DNA from: Microcella alkalica
GTDB lineage: Bacteria; Actinomycetota; Actinomycetes; Actinomycetales; Microbacteriaceae
Reading direction: 5' to 3'
Assembly: GCF_014595885.1 (NCBI RefSeq)
Contig: NZ_JABUKC010000001.1
Location: forward strand, 434,001 to 498,000
Length of the DNA stretch: 64,000 nucleotides
Part shown: positions 44,501 through 53,624 of the stretch, piece by piece
Position numbering within the stretch: the first letter of the stretch is position 1
Layout of the letters: each line of letters begins with the position of its first letter
Notes under the pieces: generated by a model
Database searches by the model: none
What the model was told of the DNA's origin: nothing
The model's input: only the letters and a program-made list of their open reading frames with translations
Program-made: the position numbers and the translations under genes

Positions 44501-46126
44501 TCAGGGTTCCGGCGTCGGCGAGCGCTCGATCGTCGGCGGTGCGTCGCTCGACTCGAGCTCGAGCAGGATCTCCTCGATCTCGTCCAGCCGCACCGGTGTC
44601 CATGGCGAGCTGTCGGGGTCGGCGGCGTAGGCCTCGGGGCTGTCGCCCTGGTTCCACCACTTGGCCTCGTACGGCGCGCCCTCGAAGAGGATCCGCTCGC
44701 CCTTGTCGTAGATCTGGGTGCCCTCCCATTCCGGGTACGCGCCGTAGGGCAGCGTCGGGATCTCGCGGGGCTTCTCGCCGTCGAGCACGGGGCCGACGAG
44801 CGTCCACGGCGTCTCCCACTCGTTGAGCACCGGGTTGTCCGGGATCTCGCCGCGCGTCCACCACTTCGCCTCGTAAACGTTGCGGTACCAGACGACCTTG
44901 CTGCCGGCGAGGTAGGCGGCCTCCTCGTTCCAGATCGGGTAGGGGCTCGTCTCCGGGTCGTCGATGAAGTCGGCGGGGTCGCGCGGCTCGGGTGTCGTGA
45001 CGACGCCGGCGCTCGCGTCGAGGCGCCCGGGGAAGCCCGCCGCCAGGACGTCCGCGAAGCGGGTCTCGCCCTGCGGCACGCCCGAGCACGCGTCGGAGAC
45101 ACGGCTGAGGTCGACGTAGTTCGGTCCGCACGGCACGTCACGGTTGAGCGACCACATCGACATGCGGCCGAGCCCGCGCTCGACGGCCCACGCGTTGAGG
45201 GTGCGTGCGTCAGCCACGCTGAAGACGTCCTCGACGACGTCGTTCTGCCCGATCATCGGCGTCGCACCGATCTTGCGCCACAGCGTCGCGTCACCGAGCT
45301 CGATCTCGGCGAGGCGGTAGATGACGCCGAGCTGACGGTGCGTCGACTGCAGAGCTCGGATCGATGCCTCGGCCATCGATTCACCCTCCTCGCGCGACGC
45401 GCCGTAGTTCATCGTCATGACGTTGACTCCCGCGACGTCGACGCCGGCCTCCAGCATCTGCTGCACGAGGGTCGTGCCCTCCTCGGTGAGGCCGCCCGGT
45501 GTGACGGGCAGCGTCAGCCAGACCGCGAGGTCGTCGCCCGCGGCGCGGCGGCGTTCTTGCAGCGTGGCGATCGCCTCGGCGCGCCGCTGACCGGCAACCG
45601 TGTTCGACAGGTTCTCGCCCTCGATGTCGAGGTCGATGGTCGACACGTCATAGCGCTCGATGACGCGGTCGTAGGCGCGCACCAGCTCGGCCGGGTTCGT
45701 GCATACCGTTGCGAGCTCGTCGTTCAGGAGCCCTCCGAAGGAGATGGATAGGTCGGCGCCGAGCTGCTCGAGCCTCGCCAGTCGGCGGTCGAGGTCGAGC
45801 TCGACCGCCGCTTCGTCGAGGTCGTACGCCGTGCCCCAGGTCGGTTCGCACGGCGCCTCCGGGTCGGCGACGATGAACGACAGCACGATGTCGCGCGCTG
45901 CGGTCGCCTCGACGTCCTCGAAGGCGAACGCGGGGGTCGCGGTCGCGTCGACGTAGCCGGCGAACCACGGTTGCTGATCGGCGATCGAAGATGCTCCCAC
46001 CCAGGCCTGCGCCGAGACGACACCCCACGTGCCGAGGCCTCCAGCGAGCACCGCGGCGAGCACGGTGCGGAAGGGCGAAAGACGGCGGCCGTCGCGCCAG
46101 AGCACGCGTTGCGCGAGGGCGCTCAT
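44501..46126 (-). CDS. Secreted GH18-like glycosidase with two chitin-binding (CBM5/12) modules
   Basis: A 541-residue protein. An N-terminal hydrophobic segment (about 20-42) acts as signal or anchor. A TIM-barrel GH18-like domain (about 50-345) follows, with STIDLDIEG carrying the catalytic Glu; the first residues of the usual DGxDxDxE are replaced by Ser-Thr. Two CBM5/12 repeats follow (IWNEEAAYLAGSKVVWYRNVYEAKWWTRG near 400; PEWEGTQIYDKGERILFEGAPYEAKWWNQG near 475). It overlaps the upstream glycosyltransferase as ATGA, so the two are coupled. A role in processing the exported glycan is inferred; classical chitin degradation is the alternative. Confidence 0.85.
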   Translation of the reverse strand: MSALAQRVLWRDGRRLSPFRTVLAAVLAGGLGTWGVVSAQAWVGASSIADQQPWFAGYVDATATPAFAFEDVEATAARDIVLSFIVADPEAPCEPTWGTAYDLDEAAVELDLDRRLARLEQLGADLSISFGGLLNDELATVCTNPAELVRAYDRVIERYDVSTIDLDIEGENLSNTVAGQRRAEAIATLQERRRAAGDDLAVWLTLPVTPGGLTEEGTTLVQQMLEAGVDVAGVNVMTMNYGASREEGESMAEASIRALQSTHRQLGVIYRLAEIELGDATLWRKIGATPMIGQNDVVEDVFSVADARTLNAWAVERGLGRMSMWSLNRDVPCGPNYVDLSRVSDACSGVPQGETRFADVLAAGFPGRLDASAGVVTTPEPRDPADFIDDPETSPYPIWNEEAAYLAGSKVVWYRNVYEAKWWTRGEIPDNPVLNEWETPWTLVGPVLDGEKPREIPTLPYGAYPEWEGTQIYDKGERILFEGAPYEAKWWNQGDSPEAYAADPDSSPWTPVRLDEIEEILLELESSDAPPTIERSPTPEP

Positions 46127-48423
46127 CGCTGGCCTCCGCTCGTCGGGGTACCGAGGAGCGCCGGCGCGGGATGCTCGAGCGCGTGGTCGTGGATCGCGCC
46201 GTGGTACAGCACGGTCCGCCAGTCGGCGGTCGCGTCGTCGGCGGAGCGCTCGGTCTCGGTCGCCGTGCGACGGGGCGTCACGTAGAGCCAGTTGGTCGCG
46301 CCGAACCACAGGTCGACGAGCGACGTGCCGACGCCGATGTACGCGATCACCGCCGCGAGCGCGAGCACCGCGTTGAACGCGGCGAACGCCGCGTTGCCCC
46401 AGTTGCCGGCCTGCACGTCGCGCCAGAGCGTGAAGAGTGAGAAGCCGATGATGAGGTACGGCGCCGCGACGTAGAGCAGCGGCGTCGTGGTGCGGTTGCG
46501 CACCTTCGGCGTGCGGGCGAACGGGATCTTCTTCGAGGTGATGGCCTGCTCGATCGACTTCGCGACGCCCGCGAGGTTGACGGGCAGCAGAATCAGGTTG
46601 AAGCCGTAGATGCGGAAGACGTCGGAGCGCTTGTAGCCGCTGTAGCGCAGATCGCTCGCCATGGCGAGGAAGTACGGCAGCGCCGCGAACAGCACCACGG
46701 GGCTCAGCAGTCGGCTGTCGTACGGGTAGGCCAGCAGGAACACCAGGCCGAAGCTCGCCCACGCGATCGAGGTCATGTAGTTGATGCGCAGCATGATCTC
46801 GGTCGCCGTGACGCGCTCGCCGCGGGCGCGGCGCTCGCGCACCTGTCGAAGGTACTTGGGCAGGATCAGCAGTCCGCCGTTCGCCCAGCGGCGGCGCTGG
46901 ATCACGAGCGACCCGAAGTCGGGCGGCGTCGCGGAGTAGCTGAGGCGCTCGGGGTAGTTGACGAGCGTCCAGCCGTGCATCCCCAGGTCGACGCTCGACT
47001 CGGTGTCCTCGATGACGGTGCGGTCCTGCACGAAGCGCTTGATCGTGAACCCGCCGCTGGTCTCGGTCTCGACGATGTCGTCGAGGGCGCGCTTGCGGAT
47101 GACGGCGTTCGCGCCGACCCAGAAGGTCGCGTCGTGGTGCGAGAACCCCTGGTGGAGGATGTGCTGAATGTCGGTGGTGGCCGCCGCGAGCCTCTCGATG
47201 CGGGTGCTCGCGCCCCGGTACGACGAATACGGGGTCTGCGTGACGGCGACGCGCGAGGTCTCCGGCTGCTCCATCGAATGCACGAGCCGCAGGCAGTAGT
47301 CGCGCAGCAGCATCGAGTCCGCGTCGAGCGTCAGCAGGTAGTCGCTGTCGGGCACGACGAGGTCGGCGCCCTCCGCATGGGGCACGGGCCGCAGCACGAT
47401 GCCGTCGGGTGTCGGGTCGAACACGTAGGCGCCGCCCATGAGGCCGATGTACGAGTTGAGGTTCATGGCCTTGTTCGCCTCGTGCGAGAGCGAGGCGTAG
47501 CGCTTGCGCTCGAAGGTCGAGACGGAGGCCGTGAACGTCCAGGCGAGACGGCGCAGCAGGTGCACGGCGTGGGCCGCCGTCAGGCGGTAGCCCTCGCGAT
47601 GCGCGCTCTGCAGGGCCTCGGCGGTGATGTCGAACTCGTGACGGATGCCCCCCAGCACCTGCTCGGTGAAGAAGACGTCGACGTGGTCGGCGATCGGGTG
47701 ATCGGCGATGCGAGCATCGAGCCACGCCACCGCCCAGCGGAAGTGCTCGACCACCTCGGCGACCTCGTCGTCGTCGAGCTCGTCGACGTCGGCGACCTCG
47801 CGGCTGAGGAGGGCGTCGCGGAAGCGGCTTCCGGGCTCGACGAGCGCCTCCTCGATGGCGCCGGCGAGGGCGCGCGTGGCGTCGAGGCGGGCGAGCGCGA
47901 TCGGGTCCTTCGGGGTCGGCGGGTCGTCGACGAGCAGCACGACTCTGATCTCGGGGTACTCCTGGAGTGCCGCCGACCAGAGCGTCGTGGCCACGACATC
48001 GGGCTCCTCGGCGTACGAGGGCACGAGCACCGTGATCGAGGTGGAGCGGTCGGCGAAGTGCCGATCGAGCTCAGCACGCGGCACGCGCACGTGCGCCCGG
48101 AAGCGCTGGAGGGCGCCGTGTCGGGCGACGAGGTACATGAGCGCCGAGAAGGTCAGGAAGGTCACGACGACCACGTAGGAGATCGCCTCGGTCGTGAACT
48201 GGAAGCTCTGGGTTCCGTTGTTGAGGAACTCGGCGATGACCGTGTAGACGACGTACACGATCCAGAAAAGGATCGTCGCGACGATCGCGAGCCGGGCGAG
48301 CGCTATCCGTCGATCGCTCGGGCGGGGGTGGACGATCGGGAGCGGCGTGGTGCGCTTCTCAGCGCCCCACTGCCGCCGCCGACCCGTATCGGGCATGGGC
48401 GTGCCCAGGGTGGTGGTAGGCAT
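46123..48423 (-). CDS. Membrane family 2 glycosyltransferase (cellulose/chitin synthase-like)
   Basis: A 766-residue inner-membrane processive GT2. Two N-terminal helices (about 44-66, 80-103) precede the catalytic domain, with VLLVDDP (first Asp), LTLDADSML (DxD), VIEDTES (catalytic Asp) and QRRRW, and about five C-terminal helices. An insertion of about 160 residues between the first Asp and DxD is helical and acidic (DELDDDEVAEVVEHF). The D,D,D,QxxRW set shows it polymerises and exports a beta-glycan; the sugar is not evident. It is translationally coupled to a GH18-like secreted protein with chitin-binding modules, which favours an N-acetylglucosamine or glucose polymer. Confidence 0.9.
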   Translation of the reverse strand: MPTTTLGTPMPDTGRRRQWGAEKRTTPLPIVHPRPSDRRIALARLAIVATILFWIVYVVYTVIAEFLNNGTQSFQFTTEAISYVVVVTFLTFSALMYLVARHGALQRFRAHVRVPRAELDRHFADRSTSITVLVPSYAEEPDVVATTLWSAALQEYPEIRVVLLVDDPPTPKDPIALARLDATRALAGAIEEALVEPGSRFRDALLSREVADVDELDDDEVAEVVEHFRWAVAWLDARIADHPIADHVDVFFTEQVLGGIRHEFDITAEALQSAHREGYRLTAAHAVHLLRRLAWTFTASVSTFERKRYASLSHEANKAMNLNSYIGLMGGAYVFDPTPDGIVLRPVPHAEGADLVVPDSDYLLTLDADSMLLRDYCLRLVHSMEQPETSRVAVTQTPYSSYRGASTRIERLAAATTDIQHILHQGFSHHDATFWVGANAVIRKRALDDIVETETSGGFTIKRFVQDRTVIEDTESSVDLGMHGWTLVNYPERLSYSATPPDFGSLVIQRRRWANGGLLILPKYLRQVRERRARGERVTATEIMLRINYMTSIAWASFGLVFLLAYPYDSRLLSPVVLFAALPYFLAMASDLRYSGYKRSDVFRIYGFNLILLPVNLAGVAKSIEQAITSKKIPFARTPKVRNRTTTPLLYVAAPYLIIGFSLFTLWRDVQAGNWGNAAFAAFNAVLALAAVIAYIGVGTSLVDLWFGATNWLYVTPRRTATETERSADDATADWRTVLYHGAIHDHALEHPAPALLGTPTSGGQR

Positions 48424-48519
48424 GTTCGGGTGACCTCGAGCGGCCTCACCGGTTTCGGGTCCCGGTGATTCGGGTGGTGACCGCGTGCACGACCCTAGTT
48501 TTCGTCAGGTAGCGCCGCG

Positions 48520-48535
48520 ACCCCCAAACGGGGGT
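48520..48535. promoter_or_regulatory. GC-rich palindrome upstream of the glycosyltransferase operon
   Basis: ACCCCC-AAAC-GGGGGT, a 6-bp perfect stem around AAAC, lies 97 bases upstream of the glycosyltransferase start and 62 bases past the stop of the CoA-binding gene. It may be an operator for the polysaccharide operon or a short terminator; neither is proven. Confidence 0.35.
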
Positions 48536-48596
48536 GATTTGTCCTCCGAAAGGCGGACACGGATGAACGTTCGGTGAACAGGCCGACGAGCTCCGC

Positions 48597-49205
48597 TCAG
48601 CGCACCTGCTTCTTCGCGCTGATGACGCCTGTGTCGAAGCCCATGAGGTGCAGCCCGCCGTGGAAGCGCGCGTGCTCGACCTTGATGCAGCGGTCCATGA
48701 CGACCGTGAGGCCCTTCGACTCGCCGTAGTAGGCGGCCTCCTCGTTCCAGATGCCGAGCTGCACCCAGACGGTCTTCGCGCCGACGGCGAGCACATCGTC
48801 GATCACCGAGGGGATGTCGCTGGCCTTGCGGAACACGTCGACGATGTCCGGAACCTCCGGCAGCGAGGCGAGGTCGGGGTAGGCCGGTGCCCCAAGGATC
48901 TCGGTCGCGTTCGGATTGACGAAGTACACGCGGTAGTCGCTCGACTGCTGCAGGTAGGTGCCGACGAAGTACGAGCTGCGGGCAGGGTTCGGCGAGGCCC
49001 CGACGATCGCGACCGACTTCGCGCGGCGCAGGATGCCCAGCCGCTCCTTCGCGGAGGGCCCCACCCAGGTGCGCTGCGACTTCAGCAGCTTCGCCAGCGG
49101 CGAGCTCGCTGGGATCGAGCAGGTCAGCCCGTTGGCGAGCGTGACGGTGGCGGTGTCGGCGCCGGTCGCATCCGCCGTCGTCTCGGGTGCCGTCGTCTCA
49201 GCCAT
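48597..49205 (-). CDS. CoA-binding domain protein (YccU-like)
   Basis: A 202-residue protein with a Rossmann CoA-binding domain at about 60-195. The motifs RAKSVAIVGASPNPARSSYFVGTYLQQ, YRVYFVNPNATEILG and KTVWVQLGIWNEEAAYYGESKGLTVVMDRCIKVEH match the YccU/succinyl-CoA-ligase-like family. The N-terminal 30 residues are a Thr/Ala-rich extension. It follows metY with two bases between stop and start, so it is cotranscribed. This pairing with O-acetylhomoserine sulfhydrylase occurs in several actinobacteria; its function there is not known. Confidence 0.85.
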   Translation of the reverse strand: MAETTAPETTADATGADTATVTLANGLTCSIPASSPLAKLLKSQRTWVGPSAKERLGILRRAKSVAIVGASPNPARSSYFVGTYLQQSSDYRVYFVNPNATEILGAPAYPDLASLPEVPDIVDVFRKASDIPSVIDDVLAVGAKTVWVQLGIWNEEAAYYGESKGLTVVMDRCIKVEHARFHGGLHLMGFDTGVISAKKQVR

Positions 49206-49207
49206 GG

Positions 49208-50503
49208 TCACACCGCCTTCTGCGCCGCGTCGAGCGCCTGGTCGAGGTCGAAGATGATGTCGTCGACATCCTCGATGCCGACCGATAGGCGCACGAGGCC
49301 GGGGCCGATGCCCGAGTCGAGCAGCTGCTGCTCGGTGAGCTGGGCGTGCGTCGTCGATCCCGGATGGATGATGAGCGTCTTCGCGTCGCCGATGTTCGCC
49401 AGGTGGCTGGCGAGCTGCACGTTCTCGATGAGCGCCTCTCCGGCGGCACGGCCGCCCTTCACGTCGAAGCTGAACACCGAGCTCGGGCCGAGGGGCAGGT
49501 ACTGCTGCGCGCGAGCGTGGTGGCGGTGCGAGGGCAGGCCCGCCCAGCGCACGCGCTCGACGCGCGGGTCGGCCTCGAGCCACTCGGCGACGGTGCGCGC
49601 GTTGTCGACGTGCGCTTGCATGCGGTACGGCAGCGTCTCGATGCCCTGCGCGAGCAGGAACGCCGAGTGCGGCGCGAGGGCGGGGCCGATGTCGCGCAGC
49701 TGCTCGGCCCGCAGGCGGGTGAGGAACGCGTACTCGCCGAAGTTGCCGTACCAGGTGAGGCCGCCGTAGTGCGGCACCGTCTCCTCGAACAGGGGGAAGT
49801 TGTGGTTCGACCAGTCGAAGCGGCCCGACTCGACGACGACGCCGCCGAGGGTCGTGCCGTGTCCGCCGAGAAACTTCGTCGCCGAGTGCACGACGACGTC
49901 GGCGCCCCACTCGATCGGGCGGCACAGGTAGGGCGTCGCGACCGTCGAGTCGATGATGAGCGGGATCTCGGCGGCGTGCGCGACCTCGGCGAGGCCGGCG
50001 ATGTCGGCGATGTCGCCGGAGGGGTTCGCGATGGTCTCGGCGAAGACGAGCTTCGTGCGGCCCGGGATGATCGCGGCGGCGTAGTCGGCCGGGTCATCGC
50101 TCGCGACGAAGGTCGTGTCGACCCCGAACCGGCGCAGCGTCACGTCGAGCTGCGTGATCGAGCCACCGTACAGGTTCGCCGAGGCGACGATGTGGTCACC
50201 GGCGCCGGCGAGCGAGGCGAAGGTCACGAACTGCGCGGAGAGCCCGCTCGAGGTCGCGACGGCGCCGAGGCCGCCCTCGAGGCTCGCGACGCGCTCCTCG
50301 AAGCTCGCCACGGTGGGGTTCGCCAGTCGGCTGTAGATGTTGCCGTACTTCTGCAGGGCGAACCGCGCGGCGGCGTCCTGCGCGTCGTCGAAGACGAACG
50401 CGCTCGACTGGTAGATCGGCAGGGCGCGAGCGCCCGTCGCCGAGTCGGGGACGTTGCCCGCGTGCAGGGCGCGCGTGCGGAAGCCATAGTCGCGGTCGGC
50501 CAT
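49208..50503 (-). CDS. metY: O-acetylhomoserine sulfhydrylase / aminocarboxypropyltransferase
   Basis: A 431-residue PLP enzyme of the Cys/Met metabolism family. GFRTRALHAGNVPDSATGARALPIYQSSAFVF at the N-terminus and VVVHSATKFLGGHGTTLGGVVVESG (Schiff-base Lys near residue 212) identify the MetY branch. It makes homocysteine from O-acetylhomoserine and sulfide. TAGCCT lies six bases before the ATG (50510-50515), so transcription starts at the ATG. No SAM-type riboswitch can be recognised in the 410-base upstream region, and with a leaderless start there would be none in the transcript. Confidence 0.94.
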   Translation of the reverse strand: MADRDYGFRTRALHAGNVPDSATGARALPIYQSSAFVFDDAQDAAARFALQKYGNIYSRLANPTVASFEERVASLEGGLGAVATSSGLSAQFVTFASLAGAGDHIVASANLYGGSITQLDVTLRRFGVDTTFVASDDPADYAAAIIPGRTKLVFAETIANPSGDIADIAGLAEVAHAAEIPLIIDSTVATPYLCRPIEWGADVVVHSATKFLGGHGTTLGGVVVESGRFDWSNHNFPLFEETVPHYGGLTWYGNFGEYAFLTRLRAEQLRDIGPALAPHSAFLLAQGIETLPYRMQAHVDNARTVAEWLEADPRVERVRWAGLPSHRHHARAQQYLPLGPSSVFSFDVKGGRAAGEALIENVQLASHLANIGDAKTLIIHPGSTTHAQLTEQQLLDSGIGPGLVRLSVGIEDVDDIIFDLDQALDAAQKAV

Positions 50504-50913
50504 CCCGCCAGGCTAGGCGAGCGACGGATGCTCGGCCGACGCGCGCGTCATAGTGCGTAGCACTCGCCGGCGGGCGCCGGCCGCACCTGCCGACGGTACG
50601 GCGGTGCCCGATCGACGATCCCCACCGTCGACCGAGCACCGCCCGGACGGCTCGACGCCGCCCGCCCCCGAACGCGGCATCCCGTGTCGCTCCGCACCCT
50701 CGGAGTCGACGGGACCTCGCCGCGTTGCACCGAAGCAGGCGCGCGGGCGCGTCTGCGTGGTCGAATGGGCCCCGGGTCAGGGCCTGATGCGCCGATCGCG
50801 AGGGTGCGCGATCGGCTCGATGTTCGGGTTGAGTGATGACACCGTATCCCCCCGGACGGGTCACACGGAAGGACGCGCCGCATCGGGTTGCGCGCCCCGA
50901 GTGTCGAAATGTG
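50504..50913. other. 410-base intergenic region with two hairpins
   Basis: It holds the TAGCCT signal of metY (50510-50515), a 16-nt-arm hairpin at 50601-50642 (14 of 16 paired) and a perfect 10-bp hairpin at 50791-50816 (GCCGATCGCG, loop AGGGTG). The latter probably ends the PMT transcript coming from the right. No convincing ORF or riboswitch motif is seen. Confidence 0.5.
50791..50816 (-). terminator. Candidate terminator of the PMT gene
   Basis: A perfect 10-bp stem, GCCGATCGCG at 50791-50800 and complement at 50807-50816, lies about 100 bases after the PMT stop codon. It has no T tract. Confidence 0.4.
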
Positions 50914-52548
50914 TCAGATCCACCCCGGCAGCCAGTAGTGCAGGCGGATGAACTCGATCGGCACCGGCAGACCCGTCCACAGAGGCAGGAAGAACGCGCT
51001 CAGCGCGAGCGACACCACCACGAGCACCGCCACCACCGCGAGGCCGAGCCGGCGTCGGGGCGCCGGATCGGCGGGCCCACCCAGCACCGACCGCAGCACG
51101 AGCACCAGACCCAGCACGAGGAACGGCGTCAGCACCACCGTGTAGAAGAAGAACATCGTGCGCTCCGGGTAGAGCAGCCATGGCAGCCAGCCCGCCGCCA
51201 CCCCGGTCAGCACCACCGCCACCGGCCAGGCGCCGCCGAAGGGCGCGATCGCCGCCGCCCCGTCGCGACCGCGCGCCGCCGCGACGGCGGCCACGACGCA
51301 TCCGGCCACCAGCACCAGCACCGCCGCCACCGCAGCCCACCAGATCAGCGGGTTCGGAATGCCCGTGATCGCGCTCGCCGTGCCGTCACCGCGATCGGCG
51401 TAGTGCATGTACGTCGGCCGCAGCAGCAGCGGCCAGCCGATCGCCGGCGCCTCGTAGGCGTGCGGGCTCGACTCGCCCACGTGGTACTCGTACACGTCGA
51501 CCTGATACCGCCACAGCGCCTGCACCCCCGGGGGCACCCAGGCGAGGATGCCCGACCAGCGCTCGCCGCCCTCCGCCACCCACAGCCGGCCCCAGCCGCC
51601 GCTCGTCGTGAACCAGCCCGTCCAGGTCAGCAGGTGCGCCGCGAGCGCCGTCGGCAGCAGCAGCACCGCGCTCACCGGGGCCTGCTTCAGCAGCGTGCCC
51701 GACGCCCACAGCGCCACGCCCGCGCGCCGGCGCTCGACCGCGTCGGCCACCACCGTCAGCACCGCGAACGCCGCCAGCAGGTACAGCGCGCTCCACTTCA
51801 CCGACGCGGCGAGCCCGAACGCAACGCCCGCCGCGAGCAGCCACGGCCGGCCCCACAGCGCCGGGCCCCAGTCGGTCGCCCGCCCCTCGTGCCGCCGTCG
51901 ATCCAGCCACACCGCGACCCGTCGCCGGGCGTGCTCGCGGTCGAGCACCACGAACAGCACCGCCAGCAGCACGAACAGCGTCAGGATGCCGTCGAGCAGC
52001 GCCACCCGGCTCATCACGATCGCGTTGCCGTCGATCGCCACCAGCCCACCGGCGAGCGTCGCAAGCGCGAGCGACCGGGTCAGCCGGTGCGCGAGCAGCA
52101 TCACGAGCGCCACCACGACGATCCCGGCGAGCGCCGTGCCGAGCCGCCAGCCCACCGGTGACTGCGGGCCCACCGTCGCGAGCCCCAGCGCGATCACCCA
52201 CTTCCCGAGCGGCGGATGCGCGACGAACGCCGCCTCCTCGCTCGGCGACGGCGGCATGCCCGCCGCGAAGCCCTCGTTGGCGCCCTCCGGCCACGCGCCC
52301 TCGTAGCCCAGCTGCAGCAGGCTCAGCGCATCCTTCACGTAGTAGGTCTCGTCGAACACGAGCGAGCGCGGCTCGTCGAGCCCGATCAGGCGCAAGGCTG
52401 CCGCGGCCCCGAGCACGAGCGCCGGTGCGGCGATCCGCGCGGCCCGGCGGGCGGCGGGGGATGCCTCGGCCCAGCGCTCGTCGAGGCGCGAGCCGAGCAT
52501 CCGGGCGCCGACCGGCGCAGGCGCGGAGGTCGGCTCAGCTCGCGTCAC
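50914..52548 (-). CDS. Dolichyl-phosphate-mannose-protein mannosyltransferase (PMT)
   Basis: A 544-residue GT39 membrane enzyme with about 11 hydrophobic helices. The first extracytoplasmic loop has LVFDETYYVKDALSL with the essential Asp-Glu pair (about 64-65), followed by HPPLGKWVIALG and the conserved AIDGNAIVMSRVALLDGILTLF. It transfers mannose from polyprenyl-phosphate-mannose to secreted proteins, as in Mycobacterium and Corynebacterium. The start is GTG 52548, set by TAGCAT six bases upstream (52555-52560). It is divergent from rsmI, the arrangement seen in most actinobacteria. Confidence 0.92.
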   Translation of the reverse strand: MTRAEPTSAPAPVGARMLGSRLDERWAEASPAARRAARIAAPALVLGAAAALRLIGLDEPRSLVFDETYYVKDALSLLQLGYEGAWPEGANEGFAAGMPPSPSEEAAFVAHPPLGKWVIALGLATVGPQSPVGWRLGTALAGIVVVALVMLLAHRLTRSLALATLAGGLVAIDGNAIVMSRVALLDGILTLFVLLAVLFVVLDREHARRRVAVWLDRRRHEGRATDWGPALWGRPWLLAAGVAFGLAASVKWSALYLLAAFAVLTVVADAVERRRAGVALWASGTLLKQAPVSAVLLLPTALAAHLLTWTGWFTTSGGWGRLWVAEGGERWSGILAWVPPGVQALWRYQVDVYEYHVGESSPHAYEAPAIGWPLLLRPTYMHYADRGDGTASAITGIPNPLIWWAAVAAVLVLVAGCVVAAVAAARGRDGAAAIAPFGGAWPVAVVLTGVAAGWLPWLLYPERTMFFFYTVVLTPFLVLGLVLVLRSVLGGPADPAPRRRLGLAVVAVLVVVSLALSAFFLPLWTGLPVPIEFIRLHYWLPGWI

Positions 52549-52634
52549 GCGCTCATGCTAGTCGCGCGCGCTCGGGCCGCCCGGTTCCTCAGGCCCGCCC
52601 GCGCGCCCGCCCCCGCGCCGCCCGCGGTGGGAGG

Positions 52635-53459
52635 ATGGCCGACGTGATCGTGCTCGCCGCCACCCCCATCGGCAACCTCGGCGACGCCTCGCGCCGACTC
52701 GTCGACACCCTCGAGGCCGCCGAGCTCGTCGTCGCGGAGGACACCCGCACGACGGCCCACCTGCTGCGTGCGCTCGGCGTCGAGAACCGCCCGCAGCTGC
52801 TCGCCCTGCACGAGCACAACGAGCGCGCTCGCGCCGCCGAGATCGTCGAGCTCGCCCGCGACACCGACGTCGTCGTGCTCACCGACGCCGGCATGCCCGG
52901 CATCAGCGACCCCGGCTACGTGCTCGTCGAGGCCGCCATCGCCGCCGACGTCGGCGTCACCGCGCTGCCCGGCCCGAGCGCCGTGCTCACCGCGCTCGTG
53001 CTGAGCGGGCTGCCCACCGACCGGTTCGCGTTCGAAGGGTTCCTGCCGCGCAAGGGCCGCGCCGGAGCGCTCGCCGCCCTCGCCGGCGAGCAGCGCACCC
53101 TCGTGTTCTTCGAGGCGCCGCACCGCATAGCCGCGGCGCTCGCCGACCTGCGCGACGCCTTCGGGCCCGACCGCCGCGCCGCCGTCTGCCGCGAACTCAC
53201 CAAGAAGTTCGAGGAGGTCGCCCGCGGCACCCTCGCCGAGCTCGCCGACCGCTACGCCGACGGAGCCCGCGGCGAGATCGTGCTCGTCGTCGAAGGCGCC
53301 CCCGCCCGCTCGGCCGACCTGCCGGGCGCCGTCGCCGAGGTCGTCGCGCGCGCCGCCGCCGGCGAGCGCCTCAAGGATGCGGCGTCGGCGGTCGCCGCCG
53401 CCACCGGGCTCGGCACGCGCGAGCTCTACGAGGCCGCGCTGCAGGCCCGCCGCGGGTAG
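52635..53459 (+). CDS. rsmI: 16S rRNA (cytidine-1402-2'-O)-methyltransferase RsmI
   Basis: A 274-residue tetrapyrrole-methylase-fold enzyme that methylates C1402 of 16S rRNA. VLAATPIGNLGDAS, VVAEDTRTTAHLL, VLTDAGMPGISDPG and LPGPSAVLTAL in the first 120 residues are diagnostic. The ATG at 52635 directly abuts GGGAGG, with no spacer. A GTG three codons later (52644) has ideal spacing to GGGAGG and gives the usual family N-terminus (MIVLAATPIGN), so it may be the true start. It is divergent from the PMT gene. A repeat-rich non-coding stretch follows the stop. Confidence 0.93.
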   Translation: MADVIVLAATPIGNLGDASRRLVDTLEAAELVVAEDTRTTAHLLRALGVENRPQLLALHEHNERARAAEIVELARDTDVVVLTDAGMPGISDPGYVLVEAAIAADVGVTALPGPSAVLTALVLSGLPTDRFAFEGFLPRKGRAGALAALAGEQRTLVFFEAPHRIAAALADLRDAFGPDRRAAVCRELTKKFEEVARGTLAELADRYADGARGEIVLVVEGAPARSADLPGAVAEVVARAAAGERLKDAASAVAAATGLGTRELYEAALQARRG

Positions 53460-53470
53460 CGCCGCTGCGC

Positions 53471-53624
53471 CGCTGTGCCGCCGCCCCGCTGCGCGGCTGC
53501 GCCGCCGCCCCACCGCGCCGCCGCCCCGCTGCGCCGCTGTGCCGCCGCCCCGCTGCGCGGCTGTGCCGCCGCCCCACCGCGCCGCCGCCCCGCTGCGCCG
53601 CTGTGCCACCGCCCCGCCGCCACC
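53471..53624. repeat. 64-bp tandem repeat, about 2.4 units
   Basis: Unit 1 is 53471-53534 and unit 2 is 53535-53598, differing at one base; a partial third runs from 53599. Units begin CGCTGTGCCGCCGCCCCGCT. The composition is almost entirely G and C with few A or T, and it starts right after the rsmI stop. Confidence 0.85.

Noticed and set aside
50504-50913. SAM-type riboswitch upstream of metY
   Set aside because: No S-box, SAM-II or SAM-IV core motifs are recognisable, and the TAGCCT six bases before the ATG argues for a leaderless transcript.
53471-53624. CRISPR array
   Set aside because: Units are contiguous 64-bp copies without variable spacers, and no cas gene is present.
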